Assembly (NCBI GenBank): GCA_963680875.1
Contig: OY804577.1
Location: 150,306,196-150,370,195, forward strand
Origin: Bathymodiolus brooksi
Taxonomy: Eukaryota > Mollusca > Bivalvia > Mytilida > Modiolidae
Length of the DNA: 64,000 nucleotides
Direction of reading: 5' to 3'
Both the position numbers and the translations under genes were made by a program. The stretch's first letter is position 1, and every line of letters starts with the position of its first letter. Positions 1-14,709 of this stretch are shown piece by piece. Under the pieces are notes generated by a model. That model was given only the letters and a program-made list of their open reading frames with translations, ran no database searches and was not told the origin of the DNA.

Positions 1-3000
1 TCCTACTGTGAATGTCTAACGTCAAACGTATGCCACATACCGGGTCTACATAAACATGATGAAGTGATTGTTCATACTGTGAATGTCTAACGTCAAACAT
101 ACGCCACATACCGGGTCTACATAAACATGATGAAGGGATTGTTCCTACTGTGAATGTCTAACGTTAAACGTATACCACATACCTGGTCTACATAAATATG
201 ATGAAGTGATTGTTCCTACTGTGAATGTCTAACGTCAAGCGTATGCCACATACCGGGTCTACATAAACATGATGAAGTGATTGTTCCTACTGTGAATGTC
301 TAACGTCAAACGTACGCCACATACCGGGTCTATATAAACATGATGAAGTGATTGTTCCTACTGTGAATGTCTAACGTCAAACGTATGCCACATACCTGGT
401 CTACATAAACATGATGAAGTAATTGTTCCTACTGTGAATGTCGAACGTCAAACGTATGCCACATACCGGCTCTACATAAACATGATGAAGTAATTGCTCC
501 TACTGTGAATGTCTAACGTCAAAGGTATGCCACATACCGGGTCTACATAAACATGATGAAGTGATTGTTCCTACTGTGAATGTCTAACGTCAAACGTACG
601 CCACATACCGGGTCTACATAAACATGATGAAGTGATTGTTCCTACTGTGAATGTCTAACGTTAAACGTATGCCACATACCGGGTCTACATAAACCTTATG
701 AAGTAATTGTTCCTACTGTGAATGTCTAACGTCAAACGTATGCCACATACCGGGTCTACATAAACATGATGAAGTGATTGTTCCTACTGTGAATGTCTAA
801 CGTCAAACGTACGCCACATACCGGGTCTACATAAACATGATGAAGGGATTGTTCCTACTGTGAATGTCTAACGTTAAACGTATGCCACATACCGGGTCTA
901 CATAAACCTTATGAAGTAATTGTTCCTACTGTGAATGTCTAACGTCAAACGTATGCCACATACGGGTCTACATAAACATGATGAAGTGATTGTTCCTACT
1001 GTGAATGTCTAACGTCAAACGTATGCCACATACCGGGTCTACATAAACATGATGAAGTGATTGTTCATACTGTGAATGTCTAACGTCAAACATACGCCAC
1101 ATACCGGGTCTACATAAACATGATGAAGGGATTGTTCCTACTGTGAATGTCTAACGTTAAACGTATACCACATACCTGGTCTACATAAATATGATGAAGT
1201 GATTGTTCCTACTGTGAATGTCTAACGTCAAGCGTATGCCACATACCGGGTCTACATAAACATGATGAAGTGATTGTTCCTACTGTGAATGTCTAACGTC
1301 AAACGTACGCCACATACCGGGTCTACATAAACATGATGAAGTGATTGTTCCTACTGTGAATGTCTAACGTCAAACGTATGCCACATACCTGGTCTACATA
1401 AACATGATGAAGTAATTGTTCCTACTGTGAATGTCGAACGTCAAACGTATGCCACATACCGGGTCTACATAAACATGATGAAGTAATTGCTCCTACTGTG
1501 AATGTCTAATGTCAAAGGTATGCCACATACCGGGTCTACATAAACATGATGAAGTGATTGTTCCTACTGTGAATGTCTAACGTCAAACGTATGCCACATA
1601 CCGGGTCTACATAAACATGATGAAGTGATTGTTCATACTGTGAATGTCTAACGTCAAACATACGCCACATACCGGGTCTACATAAACATGATGAAGGGAT
1701 TGTTCCTACTGTGATTGTCTAACGTTAAACGTATACCACATACCTGGTCTACATAAATATGATGAAGTGATTGTTCCTACTGTGAATGTCTAACGTCAAG
1801 CGTATGCCACATACCGGGTCTACATAAACATGATGAAGTGATTGTTCCTACTGTGAATGTCTAACGTCAAACGTACGCCACATACCGGGTCTACATAAAC
1901 ATGATGAAGTGATTGTTCCTACTGTGAATGTCTAACGTCAAACGTACGCCACATACCGGGTCTACATAAACATGATGAAGTGATTGTTCCTACTGTGAAT
2001 GTCTAACGTTAAACGTATGCCACATACCGGGTCTACATAAACCTTATGAAGTAATTGTTCCTACTGTGAATGTCTAACGTCAAACGTATGCCACATACCG
2101 GGTCTACATAAACATGATGAAGTGATTGTTCCTACTGTGAATGTCTAACGTCAAACGTACGCCACATACCGGGTCTACATAAACATGATGAAGGGATTGT
2201 TCCTACTGTGAATGTCTAACGTTAAACGTATGCCACATACCGGGTCTACATAAACCTTATGAAGTAATTGTTCCTACTGTGAATGTCTAACGTCAAACGT
2301 ATGCCACATACGGGTCTACATAAACATGATGAAGTGATTGTTCCTACTGTGAATGTCTAACGTCAAACGTATGCCACATACCGGGTCTACATAAACATGA
2401 TGAAGTGATTGTTCATACTGTGAATGTCTAACGTCAAACATACGCCACATACCGGGTCTACATAAACATGATGAAGGGATTGTTCCTACTGTGAATGTCT
2501 AACGTTAAACGTATACCACATACCTGGTCTACATAAATATGATGAAGTGATTGTTCCTACTGTGAATGTCTAACGTCAAGCGTATGCCACATACCGGGTC
2601 TACATAAACATGATGAAGTGATTGTTCCTACTGTGAATGTCTAACGTCAAACGTACGCCACATACCGGGTCTACATAAACATGATGAAGTGATTGTTCCT
2701 ACTGTGAATGTCTAACGTCAAACGTATGCCACATACCTGGTCTACATAAACATGATGAAGTAATTGTTCCTACTGTGAATGTCGAACGTCAAACGTATGC
2801 CACATACCGGGTCTACATAAAATGATGAAGTAATTGCTCCTACTGTGAATGTCTAACGTCAAAGGTATGCCACATACCGGGTCTACATAAACATGATGAA
2901 GTGATTGTTCCTACTGTGAATGTCTAACGTCAAACGTACGCCACATACCGGGTCTACATAAACATGATGAAGTGATTGTTCCTACTGTGAATGTCTAACG

Positions 3001-3900
3001 TTAAACGTATGCCACATACCGGGTCTACATAAACCTTATGAAGTAATTGTTTCTACTGTGAATGTCTAACGTCAAACGTATGCCACATACCGGGTCTACA
3101 TAAACATGATGAAGTGATTGTTTCTACTGTGAATGTCTAACGTCAAACGTACGCCACATACCGGGTCTACATAAACATGATGAAGGGATTGTTCCTACTG
3201 TGAATGTCTAACGTCAAACGTATGCCACATACGGGTCTACATAAACATGATGAAGTGATTGTTCCTACTGTGAATGTCTAACGTCAAACGTATGCCACAT
3301 ACCGGGTCTACATAAACATGATGAAGTGATTGTTCATACTGTGAATGTCTAACGTCAAACATACGCCACATACCGGGTCTACATAAACATGATGAAGGGA
3401 GTGTTCCTACTGTGAATGTCTAACGTTAAACGTATACCACATACCTGGTCTACATAAATATGATGAAGTGATTGTTCCTACTGTGAATGTCTAACGTCAA
3501 GCGTATGCCACATACCGGGTCTACATAAACATGATGAAGTGATTGTTCCTACTGTGAATGTCTAACGTTAAACGTATGCCACATACCGGGTCTACATAAA
3601 CCTTATGAAGTAATTGTTCCTACTGTGAATGTCTAACGTCAAACGTATGCCACATACCGGGTCTACATAAACATGATGAAGTGATTGTTCCTACTGTGAA
3701 TGTCTAACGTCAAACGTACGCCACATACCGGGTCTACATAAACATGATGAAGGGATTGTTCCTACTGTGAATGTCTAACGTTAAACGTATGCCACATACC
3801 GGGTCTACATAAACCTTATGAAGTAATTGTTCCTACTGTGAATGTCTAACGTCAAACGTATGCCACATACGGGTCTACATAAACATGATGAAGTGATTGT

Positions 3901-6655
3901 TCCTACTGTGAATGTCTAACGTCAAAGGTATGCCACATACCGGGTCTACATAAACATGATGAAGTGATTGTTCCTACTGTGAATGTCTAACGTCAAACGT
4001 ACGCCACATACCGGGTCTACATAAACATGATGAAGTGATTGTTCCTACTGTGAATGTCTAACGTTAAACGTATGCCACATACCGGGTCTACATAAACCTT
4101 ATGAAGTAATTGTTTCTACTGTGAATGTCTAACGTCAAACGTATGCCACATACCGGGTCTACATAAACATGATGAAGTGATTGTTTCTACTGTGAATGTC
4201 TAACGTCAAACGTACGCCACATACCGGGTCTACATAAACATGATGAAGGGATTGTTCCTACTGTGAATGTCTAACGTCAAACGTATGCCACATACGGGTC
4301 TACATAAACATGATGAAGTGATTGTTCCTACTGTGAATGTCTAACGTCAAACGTATGCCACATACCGGGTCTACATAAACATGATGAAGTGATTGTTCAT
4401 ACTGTGAATGTCTAACGTCAAACATACGCCACATACCGGGTCTACATAAACATGATGAAGGGAGTGTTCCTTCTGTGAATGTCTAACGTTAAACGTATAC
4501 CACATACCTGGTCTACATAAATATGATGAAGTGATTGTTCCTACTGTGAATGTCTAACGTCAAGCGTATGCCACATACCGGGTCTACATAAACATGATGA
4601 AGTGATTGTTCCTACTGTGAATGTCTAACGTCAAACGTACGCCACATACCGGGTCTACATAAACATGATGAAGTGATTGTTCCTACTGTGAATGTCTAAC
4701 GTCAAACGTATGCCACATACCTGGTCTACATAAACATGATGAAGTAATTGTTCCTACTGTGAATGTCGAACGTCAAACGTATGCCACATACCGGGTCTAC
4801 ATAAACATGATGAAGTAATTGCTCCTACTGTGAATGTCTAACGTCAAAGGTATGCCACATACCTGGTCTACATAAATATGATGAAGTGATTGTTCCTACT
4901 GTGAATGTCTAACGTCAAACGTATGCCACATACCGGGTCTACATAAACATGATGAAGTGATTGTGCATACTGTGAATGTCTAACGTCAAACATACGCCAC
5001 ATACCGGGTCTACATAAACATGATGAAGGGATTGTTCCTACTGTGAATGTCTAACGTTAAACGTATACCACATACCTGGTCTACATAAATATGATGAAGT
5101 GATTGTTCCTACTGTGAATGTCTAACGTCAAGCGTATGCCACATACCGGGTCTACATAAACATGATGAAGTGATTGTTCCTACTGTGAATGTCTAACGTC
5201 AAACGTACGCCACATACCGGGTCTACATAAACATGATGAAGTGATTGTTCCTACTGTGAATGTCTAACGTCAAACGTATGCCACATACCTGGTCTACATA
5301 AACATGATGAAGTAATTGTTCCTACTGTGAATGTCGAACGTCAAACGTATGCCACATACCGGGTCTACATAAACATGATGAAGTAATTGCTCCTACTGTG
5401 AATGTCTAACGTCAAAGGTATGCCACATACCGGGTCTACATAAACATGATGAAGTGATTGTTCCTACTGTGAATGTCTAACGTCAAACGTACGCCACATA
5501 CCGGGTCTACATAAACATGATGAAGTGATTGTTCCTACTGTGAATGTCTAACGTTAAACGTATGCCACATACCGGGTCTACATAAACCTTATGAAGTAAT
5601 TGTTCCTACTGTGAATGTCTAACGTCAAACGTATGCCACATACCGGGTCTACATAAACATGATGAAGTGATTGTTCCTACTGTGAATGTCTAACGTCAAA
5701 CGTACGCCACATACCGGGTCTACATAAACATGATGAAGGGATTGTTCCTACTGTGAATGTCTAACGTTAAACGTATGCCACATACCGGGTCTACATAAAC
5801 CTTATGAAGTAATTGTTCCTACTGTGAATGTCTAACGTCAAACGTATGCCACATACGGGTCTACATAAACATGATGAAGTGATTGTTCCTACTGTGAATG
5901 TCTAACGTCAAACGTATGCCACATACCGGGTCTACATAAACATGATGAAGTGATTGTTCATACTGTGAATGTCTAACGTCAAACATACGCCACATACCGG
6001 GTCTACATAAACATGATGAAGGGATTGTTCCTACTGTGAATGTCTAACGTTAAACGTATACCACATACCTGGTCTACATAAATATGATGAAGTGATTGTT
6101 CCTACTGTGAATGTCTAACGTCAAGCGTATGCCACATACCGGGTCTACATAAACATGATGAAGTGATTGTTCCTACTGTGAATGTCTAACGTCAAACGTA
6201 CGCCACATACCGGGTCTACATAAACATGATGAAGTGATTGTTCCTACTGTGAATGTCTAACGTCAAACGTATGCCACATACCTGGTCTACATAAACATGA
6301 TGAAGTAATTGTTCCTACTGTGAATGTCGAACGTCAAACGTATGCCACATACCGGGTCTACATAAAATGATGAAGTAATTGCTCCTACTGTGAATGTCTA
6401 ACGTCAAAGGTATGCCACATACCGGGTCTACATAAACATGATGAAGTGATTGTTCCTACTGTGAATGTCTAACGTCAAACGTACGCCACATACCGGGTCT
6501 ACATAAACATGATGAAGTGATTGTTCCTACTGTGAATGTCTAACGTTAAACGTATGCCACATACCGGGTCTACATAAACCTTATGAAGTAATTGTTCCTA
6601 CTGTGAATGTCTAACGTCAAACGTATGCCACATACCGGGTCTACATAAACATGAT
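3901..6655 (+). repeat. Duplicated satellite block, left copy (offset about 4325 bp)
   Basis: This block matches 8226-10973. Rare markers align at a constant offset of 4325: AAAGGTATGCC at 3924 and 8249, GTTTCTACTG near 4113 and 8438, GGGAGTGTTCC at 4460 and 8785, and AAAGGTATGCC followed by ACCTGG at 4861 and 9186. After 10,513 the offset falls to 4318 because the right copy lost 7 bp. The match ends where the right copy lacks two further monomers. Boundaries are good to about one monomer. Confidence 0.8.
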
Positions 6656-8225
6656 GAAGTGATTGTTTCTACTGTGAATGTCTAACGTCAAACGTACGCC
6701 ACATACCGGGTCTACATAAACATGATGAAGGGATTGTTCCTACTGTGAATGTCTAACGTTAAACGTATGCCACATACCGGGTCTACATAAACCTTATGAA
6801 GTAATTGTTCCTACTGTGAATGTCTAACGTCAAACGTATGCCACATACGGGTCTACATAAACATGATGAAGTGATTGTTCCTACTGTGAATGTCTAACGT
6901 CAAACGTATGCCACATACCGGGTCTACATAAACATGATGAAGTGATTGTTCATACTGTGAATGTCTAACGTCAAACATACGCCACATACAGGGTCTACAT
7001 AAACATGATGAAGGGATTGTTCCTACTGTGAATGTCTAACGTCAAACGTACGCCACATACCGGGTCTACATAAACATGATGAAGTGATTGTTCCTACTGT
7101 GAATGTCTAACGTCAAACGTATGCCACATACCTGGTCTACATAAACATGATGAAGTAATTGTTCCTACTGTGAATGTCGAACGTCAAACGTATGCCACAT
7201 ACCGGGTCTACATAAACATGATGAAGTAATTGCTCCTACTGTGAATGTCTAACGTCAAAGGTATGCCACATACCGGGTCTACATAAACATGATGAAGTGA
7301 TTGTTCCTACTGTGAATGTCTAACGTCAAACGTATGGCACATACCGGGTCTACATAAACATGATGAAGTGATTGTTCCTACTGTGAATGTCTAACGTTAA
7401 ACGTATGCCACATACCGGGTCTACATAAACCTTATGAAGTAATTGTTCCTACTGTGAATGTCTAACGTCAAACGTATGCCACATACCGGGTCTACATAAA
7501 CATGATGAAGTGATTGTTCCTACTGTGAATGTCTAACGTCAAACGTACGCCACATACCGGGTCTACATAAACATGATGAAGGGATTGTTCCTACTGTGAA
7601 TGTCTAACGTTAAACGTATGCCACATACCGGGTCTACATAAACCTTATGAAGTAATTGTTCCTACTGTGAATGTCTAACGTCAAACGTATGCCACATACG
7701 GGTCTACATAAACATGATGAAGTGATTGTTCCTACTGTGAATGTCTAACATCAAACGTATGCCACATACCGGGTCTACATAAACATGATGAAGTGATTGT
7801 TCATACTGTGAATGTCTAACGTCAAACATACGCCACATACCGGGTCTACATAAACATGATGAAGGGATTGTTCCTACTGTGAATGTCTAACGTTAAACGT
7901 ATACCACATACCTGGTCTACATAAATATGATGAAGTGATTGTTCCTACTGTGAATGTCTAACGTCAAGCGTATGCCACATACCGGGTCTACATAAACATG
8001 ATGAAGTGATTGTTCCTACTGTGAATGTCTAACGTCAAACGTACGCCACATACCGGGTCTACATAAACATGATGAAGTGATTGTTCCTACTGTGAATGTC
8101 TAACGTCAAACGTATGCCACATACCTGGTCTACATAAACATGATGAAGTAATTGTTCCTACTGTGAATGTCGAACGTCAAACGTATGCCACATACCGGGT
8201 CTACATAAAATGATGAAGTAATTGC

Positions 8226-10973
8226 TCCTACTGTGAATGTCTAACGTCAAAGGTATGCCACATACCGGGTCTACATAAACATGATGAAGTGATTGTTCCT
8301 ACTGTGAATGTCTAACGTCAAACGTACGCCACATACCGGGTCTACATAAACATGATGAAGTGATTGTTCCTACTGTGAATGTCTAACGTTAAACGTATGC
8401 CACATACCGGGTCTACATAAACCTTATGAAGTAATTGTTTCTACTGTGAATGTCTAACGTCAAACGTATGCCACATACCGGGTCTACATAAACATGATGA
8501 AGTGATTGTTTCTACTGTGAATGTCTAACGTCAAACGTACGCCACATACCGGGTCTACATAAACATGATGAAGGGATTGTTCCTACTGTGAATGTCTAAC
8601 GTCAAACGTATGCCACATACGGGTCTACATAAACATGATGAAGTGATTGTTCCTACTGTGAATGTCTAACGTCAAACGTATGCCACATACCGGGTCTACA
8701 TAAACATGATGAAGTGATTGTTCATACTGTGAATGTCTAACGTCAAACATACGCCACATACCGGGTCTACATAAACATGATGAAGGGAGTGTTCCTACTG
8801 TGAATGTCTAACGTTAAACGTATACCACATACCTGGTCTACATAAATATGATGAAGTGATTGTTCCTACTGTGAATGTCTAACGTCAAGCGTATGCCACA
8901 TACCGGGTCTACATAAACATGATGAAGTGATTGTTCCTACTGTGAATGTCTAACGTCAAACGTACGCCACATACCGGGTCTACATAAACATGATGAAGTG
9001 ATTGTTCCTACTGTGAATGTCTAACGTCAAACGTATGCCACATACCTGGTCTACATAAACATGATGAAGTAATTGTTCCTACTGTGAATGTCGAACGTCA
9101 AACGTATGCCACATACCGGGTCTACATAAACATGATGAAGTAATTGCTCCTACTGTGAATGTCTAACGTCAAAGGTATGCCACATACCTGGTCTACATAA
9201 ATATGATGAAGTGATTGTTCCTACTGTGAATGTCTAACGTCAAACGTATGCCACATACCGGGTCTACATAAACATGATGAAGTGATTGTTCATACTGTGA
9301 ATGTCTAACGTCAAACATACGCCACATACCGGGTCTACATAAACATGATGAAGGGATTGTTCCTACTGTGAATGTCTAACGTTAAACGTATACCACATAC
9401 CTGGTCTACATAAATATGATGAAGTGATTGTTCCTACTGTGAATGTCTAACGTCAAGCGTATGCCACATACCGGGTCTACATAAACATGATGAAGTGATT
9501 GTTCCTACTGTGAATGTCTAACGTCAAACGTACGCCACATACCGGGTCTACATAAACATGATGAAGTGATTGTTCCTACTGTGAATGTCTAACGTCAAAC
9601 GTATGCCACATACCTGGTCTACATAAACATGATGAAGTAATTGTTCCTACTGTGAATGTCGAACGTCAAACGTATGCCACATACCGGGTCTACATAAACA
9701 TGATGAAGTAATTGCTCCTACTGTGAATGTCTAACGTCAAAGGTATGCCACATACCGGGTCTACATAAACATGATGAAGTGATTGTTCCTACTGTGAATG
9801 TCTAACGTCAAACGTACGCCACATACCGGGTCTACATAAACATGATGAAGTGATTGTTCCTACTGTGAATGTCTAACGTTAAACGTATGCCACATACCGG
9901 GTCTACATAAACCTTATGAAGTAATTGTTCCTACTGTGAATGTCTAACGTCAAACGTATGCCACATACCGGGTCTACATAAACATGATGAAGTGATTGTT
10001 CCTACTGTGAATGTCTAACGTCAAACGTACGCCACATACCGGGTCTACATAAACATGATGAAGGGATTGTTCCTACTGTGAATGTCTAACGTTAAACGTA
10101 TGCCACATACCGGGTCTACATAAACCTTATGAAGTAATTGTTCCTACTGTGAATGTCTAACGTCAAACGTATGCCACATACGGGTCTACATAAACATGAT
10201 GAAGTGATTGTTCCTACTGTGAATGTCTAACGTCAAACGTATGCCACATACCGGGTCTACATAAACATGATGAAGTGATTGTTCCTACTGTGAATGTCTA
10301 ACGTCAAACATACGCCACATACCGGGTCTACATAAACATGATGAAGGGATTGTTCCTACTGTGAATGTCTAACGTTAAACGTATACCACATACCTGGTCT
10401 ACATAAATATGATGAAGTGATTGTTCCTACTGTGAATGTCTAACGTCAAGCGTATGCCACATACCGGGTCTACATAAACATGATGAAGTGATTGTTCCTA
10501 CTGTGAATGTCTAACGTACGCCACATACCGGGTCTACATAAACATGATGAAGTGATTGTTCCTACTGTGAATGTCTAACGTCAAACGTATGCCACATACC
10601 TGGTCTACATAAACATGATGAAGTAATTGTTCCTACTGTGAATGTCGAACGTCAAACGTATGCCACATACCGGGTCTACATAAAATGATGAAGTAATTGC
10701 TCCTACTGTGAATGTCTAACGTCAAAGGTATGCCACATACCGGGTCTACATAAACATGATGAAGTGATTGTTCCTACTATGAATGTCTAACGTCAAACGT
10801 ACGCCACATACCGGGTCTACATAAACATGATGAAGTGATTGTTCCTACTGTGAATGTCTAACGTTAAACGTATGCCACATACCGGGTCTACATAAACCTT
10901 ATGAAGTAATTGTTCCTACTGTGAATGTCTAACGTCAAACGTATGCCACATACCGGGTCTACATAAACATGAT
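8226..10973 (+). repeat. Duplicated satellite block, right copy (offset about 4325 bp)
   Basis: This is the partner of 3901-6655. It carries a private 7-bp deletion at 10,513-10,520, where GTCTAACGTACGCC stands in place of a full monomer. It also has a private TACTATGAATG at about 10,777. The ACATAAAATGATG marker at 10,679 corresponds to 6,361, an offset of 4318, which confirms that the deletion postdates the duplication. Confidence 0.8.
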
Positions 10974-12559
10974 GAAGTAATTGTTCCTACTGTGAATGTC
11001 TAACGTCAAACGTATGCCACATACGGGTCTACATAAACATGATGAAGTGATTGTTCCTACTGTGAATGTCTAACGTCAAACGTATGCCACATACCGGGTC
11101 TACATAAACATGATGAAGTGATTGTTCATACTGTGAATGTCTAACGTCAAACATACGCCACATACAGGGTCTACATAAACATGATGAAGGGATTGTTCCT
11201 ACTGTGAATGTCTAACGTTAAACGTATACCACATACCTGGTCTACATAAATATGATGAAGTGATTGTTCCTACTGTGAATGTCTAACGTCAAGCGTATGC
11301 CACATACCGGGTCTACATAAACCTTATGAAGTAATTGTTCCTACTGTGAATGTCTAACGTCAAACGTATGCCACATACCGGGTCTACATAAACATGATGA
11401 AGTGATTGTTCCTACTGTGAATGTCTAACGTCAAACGTACGCCACATACCGGGTCTACATAAACATGATGAAGGGATTGTTCCTACTGTGAATGTCTAAC
11501 GTTAAACGTATGCCACATACCGGGTCTACATAAACCTTATGAAGTAATTGTTCCTACTGTGAATGTCTAACGTCAAACGTATGCCACATACGGGTCTACA
11601 TAAACATGATGAAGTGATTGTTCCTACTGTGAATGTCTAACGTCAAACGTATGCCACATACGGGTCTACATAAACATGATGAAGTGATTGTTCATACTGT
11701 GAATGTCTAACGTCAAACATACGCCACATACCGGGTCTACATAAACATGATGAAGGGATTGTTCCTACTGTGAATGTCTAACGTTAAACGTATACCACAT
11801 ACCTGGTCTACATAAATATGATGAAGTGATTGTTCCTACTGTGAATGTCTAACGTCAAGCGTATGCCACATACCGGGTCTACATAAACATGATGAAGTGA
11901 TTGTTCCTACTGTGAATGTCTAACGTCAAACGTACGCCACATACCGGGTCTACATAAACATGATGAAGTGATTGTTCCTACTGTGAATGTCTAACGTCAA
12001 ACGTATGCCACATACCTGGTCTACATAAACATGATGAAGTAATTGTTCCTACTGTGAATGTCGAACGTCAAACGTATGCCACATACCGGGTCTACATAAA
12101 ATGATGAAGTAATTGCTCCTACTGTGAATGTCTAACGTCAAAGGTATGCCACATACCGGGTCTACATAAACATGATGAAGTGATTGTTCCTACTGTGAAT
12201 GTCTAACGTCAAACGTACGCCACATACCGGGTCTACATAAACATGATGAAGTGATTGTTCCTACTGTGAATGTCTAACGTTAAACGTATGCCACATACCG
12301 GGTCTACATAAACCTTATGAAGTAATTGTTCCTACTGTGAATGTCTAACGTCAAACGTATGCCACATACCGGGTCTACATAAACATGATGAAGTGATTGT
12401 TTCTACTGTGAATGTCTAACGTCAAACGTACGCCACATACCGGGTCTACATAAACATGATGAAGGGATTGTTCCTACTGTGAATGTCTAACGTTAAGCGT
12501 ATGCCACATACCGGGTCTACATAAACCTTATGAAGTAATTGTTCCTACTGTGAATGTCT

Positions 12560-14709
12560 AACGTCAAACGTATGCCACATACGGGTCTACATAAACATGA
12601 TGAAGTGATTGTTCCTACTGTGAATGTCTAACGTCAAACGTATGCCACATAACGGGTCTACATAAACATGATGAAGTGATTGTTCATACTGTGAATGTCT
12701 AACGTCAAACATACGCCACATACAGGGTCTACATAAACATGATGAAGGGATTGTTCCTACTGTGAATGTCTAACGTTAAACGTATACCACATACCTGGTC
12801 TACATAAATATGATGAAGTGATTGTTCCTACTGTGAATGTCTAACGTCAAGCGTATGCCACATACCGGGTCTACATAAACATGATGAAGTGATTGTTCCT
12901 ACTGTGAATGTCTAACGTCAAACGTACGCCACGTACCGGGTCTACATAAACATGATGAAGTGATTGTTCCTACTGTGAATGTCTAACGTCAAACGTATGC
13001 CACATACCTGCTCTACATAAACATGATGAAGTAATTGTTTCTACTGTGAATGTCGAACGTCAAACGTATGCCACATACCGGGTCTACATAAACATGATGA
13101 AGTGATTGTTCCTACTGTGAATGTCTAACGTCAAACGTACGCCACATACCGGGTCTACATAAACATGATGAAGTGATTGTTCCTACTGTGAATGTCTAAC
13201 GTTAAACGTATGCCACATACCGGGTCTACATAAACCTTATGAAGTAATTGTTCCTACTGTGAATGTCTAACGTCAAACGTATGCCACATACCGGGTCTAC
13301 ATAAACATGATGAAGTAATTGCTCCTACTGTGAATGTCTAACGTCAAAGGTATGCCACATACCTGGTCTACATAAACATGATGAAGTGATTGTTCCTACT
13401 GTGAATGTCTAACGTCAAACGTACGCCACATACCGGGTCTACATAAACATGATGAAGTGATTGTTCCTACTGTGAATGTCTAGCGTTAAACGTATGCCAC
13501 ATACCGGGTCTACATAAACCTTATGAAGTAATTGTTCCTACTGTGAATGTCTAACGTCAAACGTATGCCACATACCGGGTCTACATAAACATGATGAAGT
13601 GATTGTTCCTACTGTGAATGTCTAACGTCAAACGTACGCCACATACCGGGTCTACAAAAACATGATGAAGGGATTGTTCCTACTGTGAATGTCTAACGTT
13701 AAACGTATGCCACATACCGGGTCTACATAAACCTTATGAAGTAATTGTTCCTACTGTGAATGTCTAACGTCAAACGTATGCCACATACGGGTCTACATAA
13801 ACATGATGAAGTGATTGTTCCTACTGTGAATGTCTAACGTCAAACGTATGCCACATACCGGGTCTACATAAACATGATGAAGTGATTGTTCCTACTGTGA
13901 ATGTCTAACGTCAAACGTATGCCACATACCGGGTCTACATAAACATGATGAAGTGATTGTTCCTACTGTGAATGTCTAACATCAAACGTATGCCACATAC
14001 CGGGTCTACATAAACATGATGAAGTAATTGTTCCTACTGTGAATGTCTAACGTCAAACGTATGCCACATACCGGGTCTACATAAACATGATGAAGTAATT
14101 GCTCCTACTGTGAATGTCTAACGTCAAACGTACGCCACATACCGGTACTACATAAACATGATGAAGTGATTGTTCCTACTGTGAATGTCTAACGTCAAAC
14201 GTACGCCACATACCGGGTCTACATAAGCATGATGAAGTGATTCTTACTACTGTGAATGTCTAACGTCAAACGTACGCCACATACCGGGTCTACATAAACA
14301 TGATGAAGTTATTGTTCCTACTGTGAATGTCTAACGTCAAACGTACGCCACATACCGGGTCTACATAAACATGATGAAGTGATTGTTCCTACTGTGAATG
14401 TCTATCGTCAAACGTATGCCACATACCGGGTCTACATAAACATGATGAAGTAATTGTTCCTACTGTGAATGTCTAACGTCAAACGTACGCCACATACCGG
14501 GTCTACATAAGCATGATGAAGTGATTGTTCCTACTGTGAATGTCTAACGTCAAACATACACCACATACCGGGTCTACATAAACATGATGAAGGGATTGTT
14601 CCTACTGTGAATGTCTAACGTTAAACGTATGCCACATACCGGGTCTACATAAACCTTATGAAGTAATTGTTCCTACTGTGAATGTCTAACGTCAAACGTA
14701 TGCCACATA
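12560..14709 (+). repeat. Satellite block matched at +7064 (about 19,624-21,773)
   Basis: Marker pairs at offset 7064 are TACGGGTC at 12,580 and 19,644, CCTGCTCTAC at 13,007 and 20,071, CTACAAAAAC at 13,652 and 20,716, ACCGGTACTAC at 14,141 and 21,205, and TACGGGTC near 14,710 and 21,774. Within the match, a stretch near 13,9 kb differs in monomer type from its partner near 20,9 kb while keeping the same length. That looks like a local replacement rather than an insertion. This is the first block in the window to carry the ACCGGTACTAC and AAGCATGATG monomer types. Confidence 0.75.

Larger units (their letters stand above)
1..12560 (+). repeat. 14-monomer higher-order repeat domain (about 992 bp)
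   Basis: Monomer variants recur in a fixed order: TACGGGTC; plain; TTCATACTG with CATACGCC; GAAGGGATTG then GTTAAACGTATACC with ACCTGG and AAATATG; AAGCGTATGCC; CGTACGCC; ACCTGG; GTCGAACG; AATTGCTCC with AAAGGTATGCC; CGTACGCC; GTTAAACG with AAACCTTATG; plain; CGTACGCC; then GAAGGG with GTTAAACG and CCTTATG. The start of the window realigns to itself at offset 993, which equals 14 monomers minus one deleted base. The TACGGGTC marker occurs at 961, 2309, 3230, 3868, 4293, 5854, 6846 and 7697. Its spacings of 1348, 921, 638, 425, 1561, 992 and 851 bp are each a whole number of monomers, less a few bases for internal deletions. The 14-mer is therefore the base unit, repeatedly shortened or lengthened by gain and loss of whole monomers. 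Confidence 0.85.

Noticed and set aside
1..71. The 71-bp monomer as an old dimer of about 30-35 bp
   Set aside because: GTCTA occurs at monomer positions 14 and 44 with loosely similar following bases, but similarity does not extend through either half.
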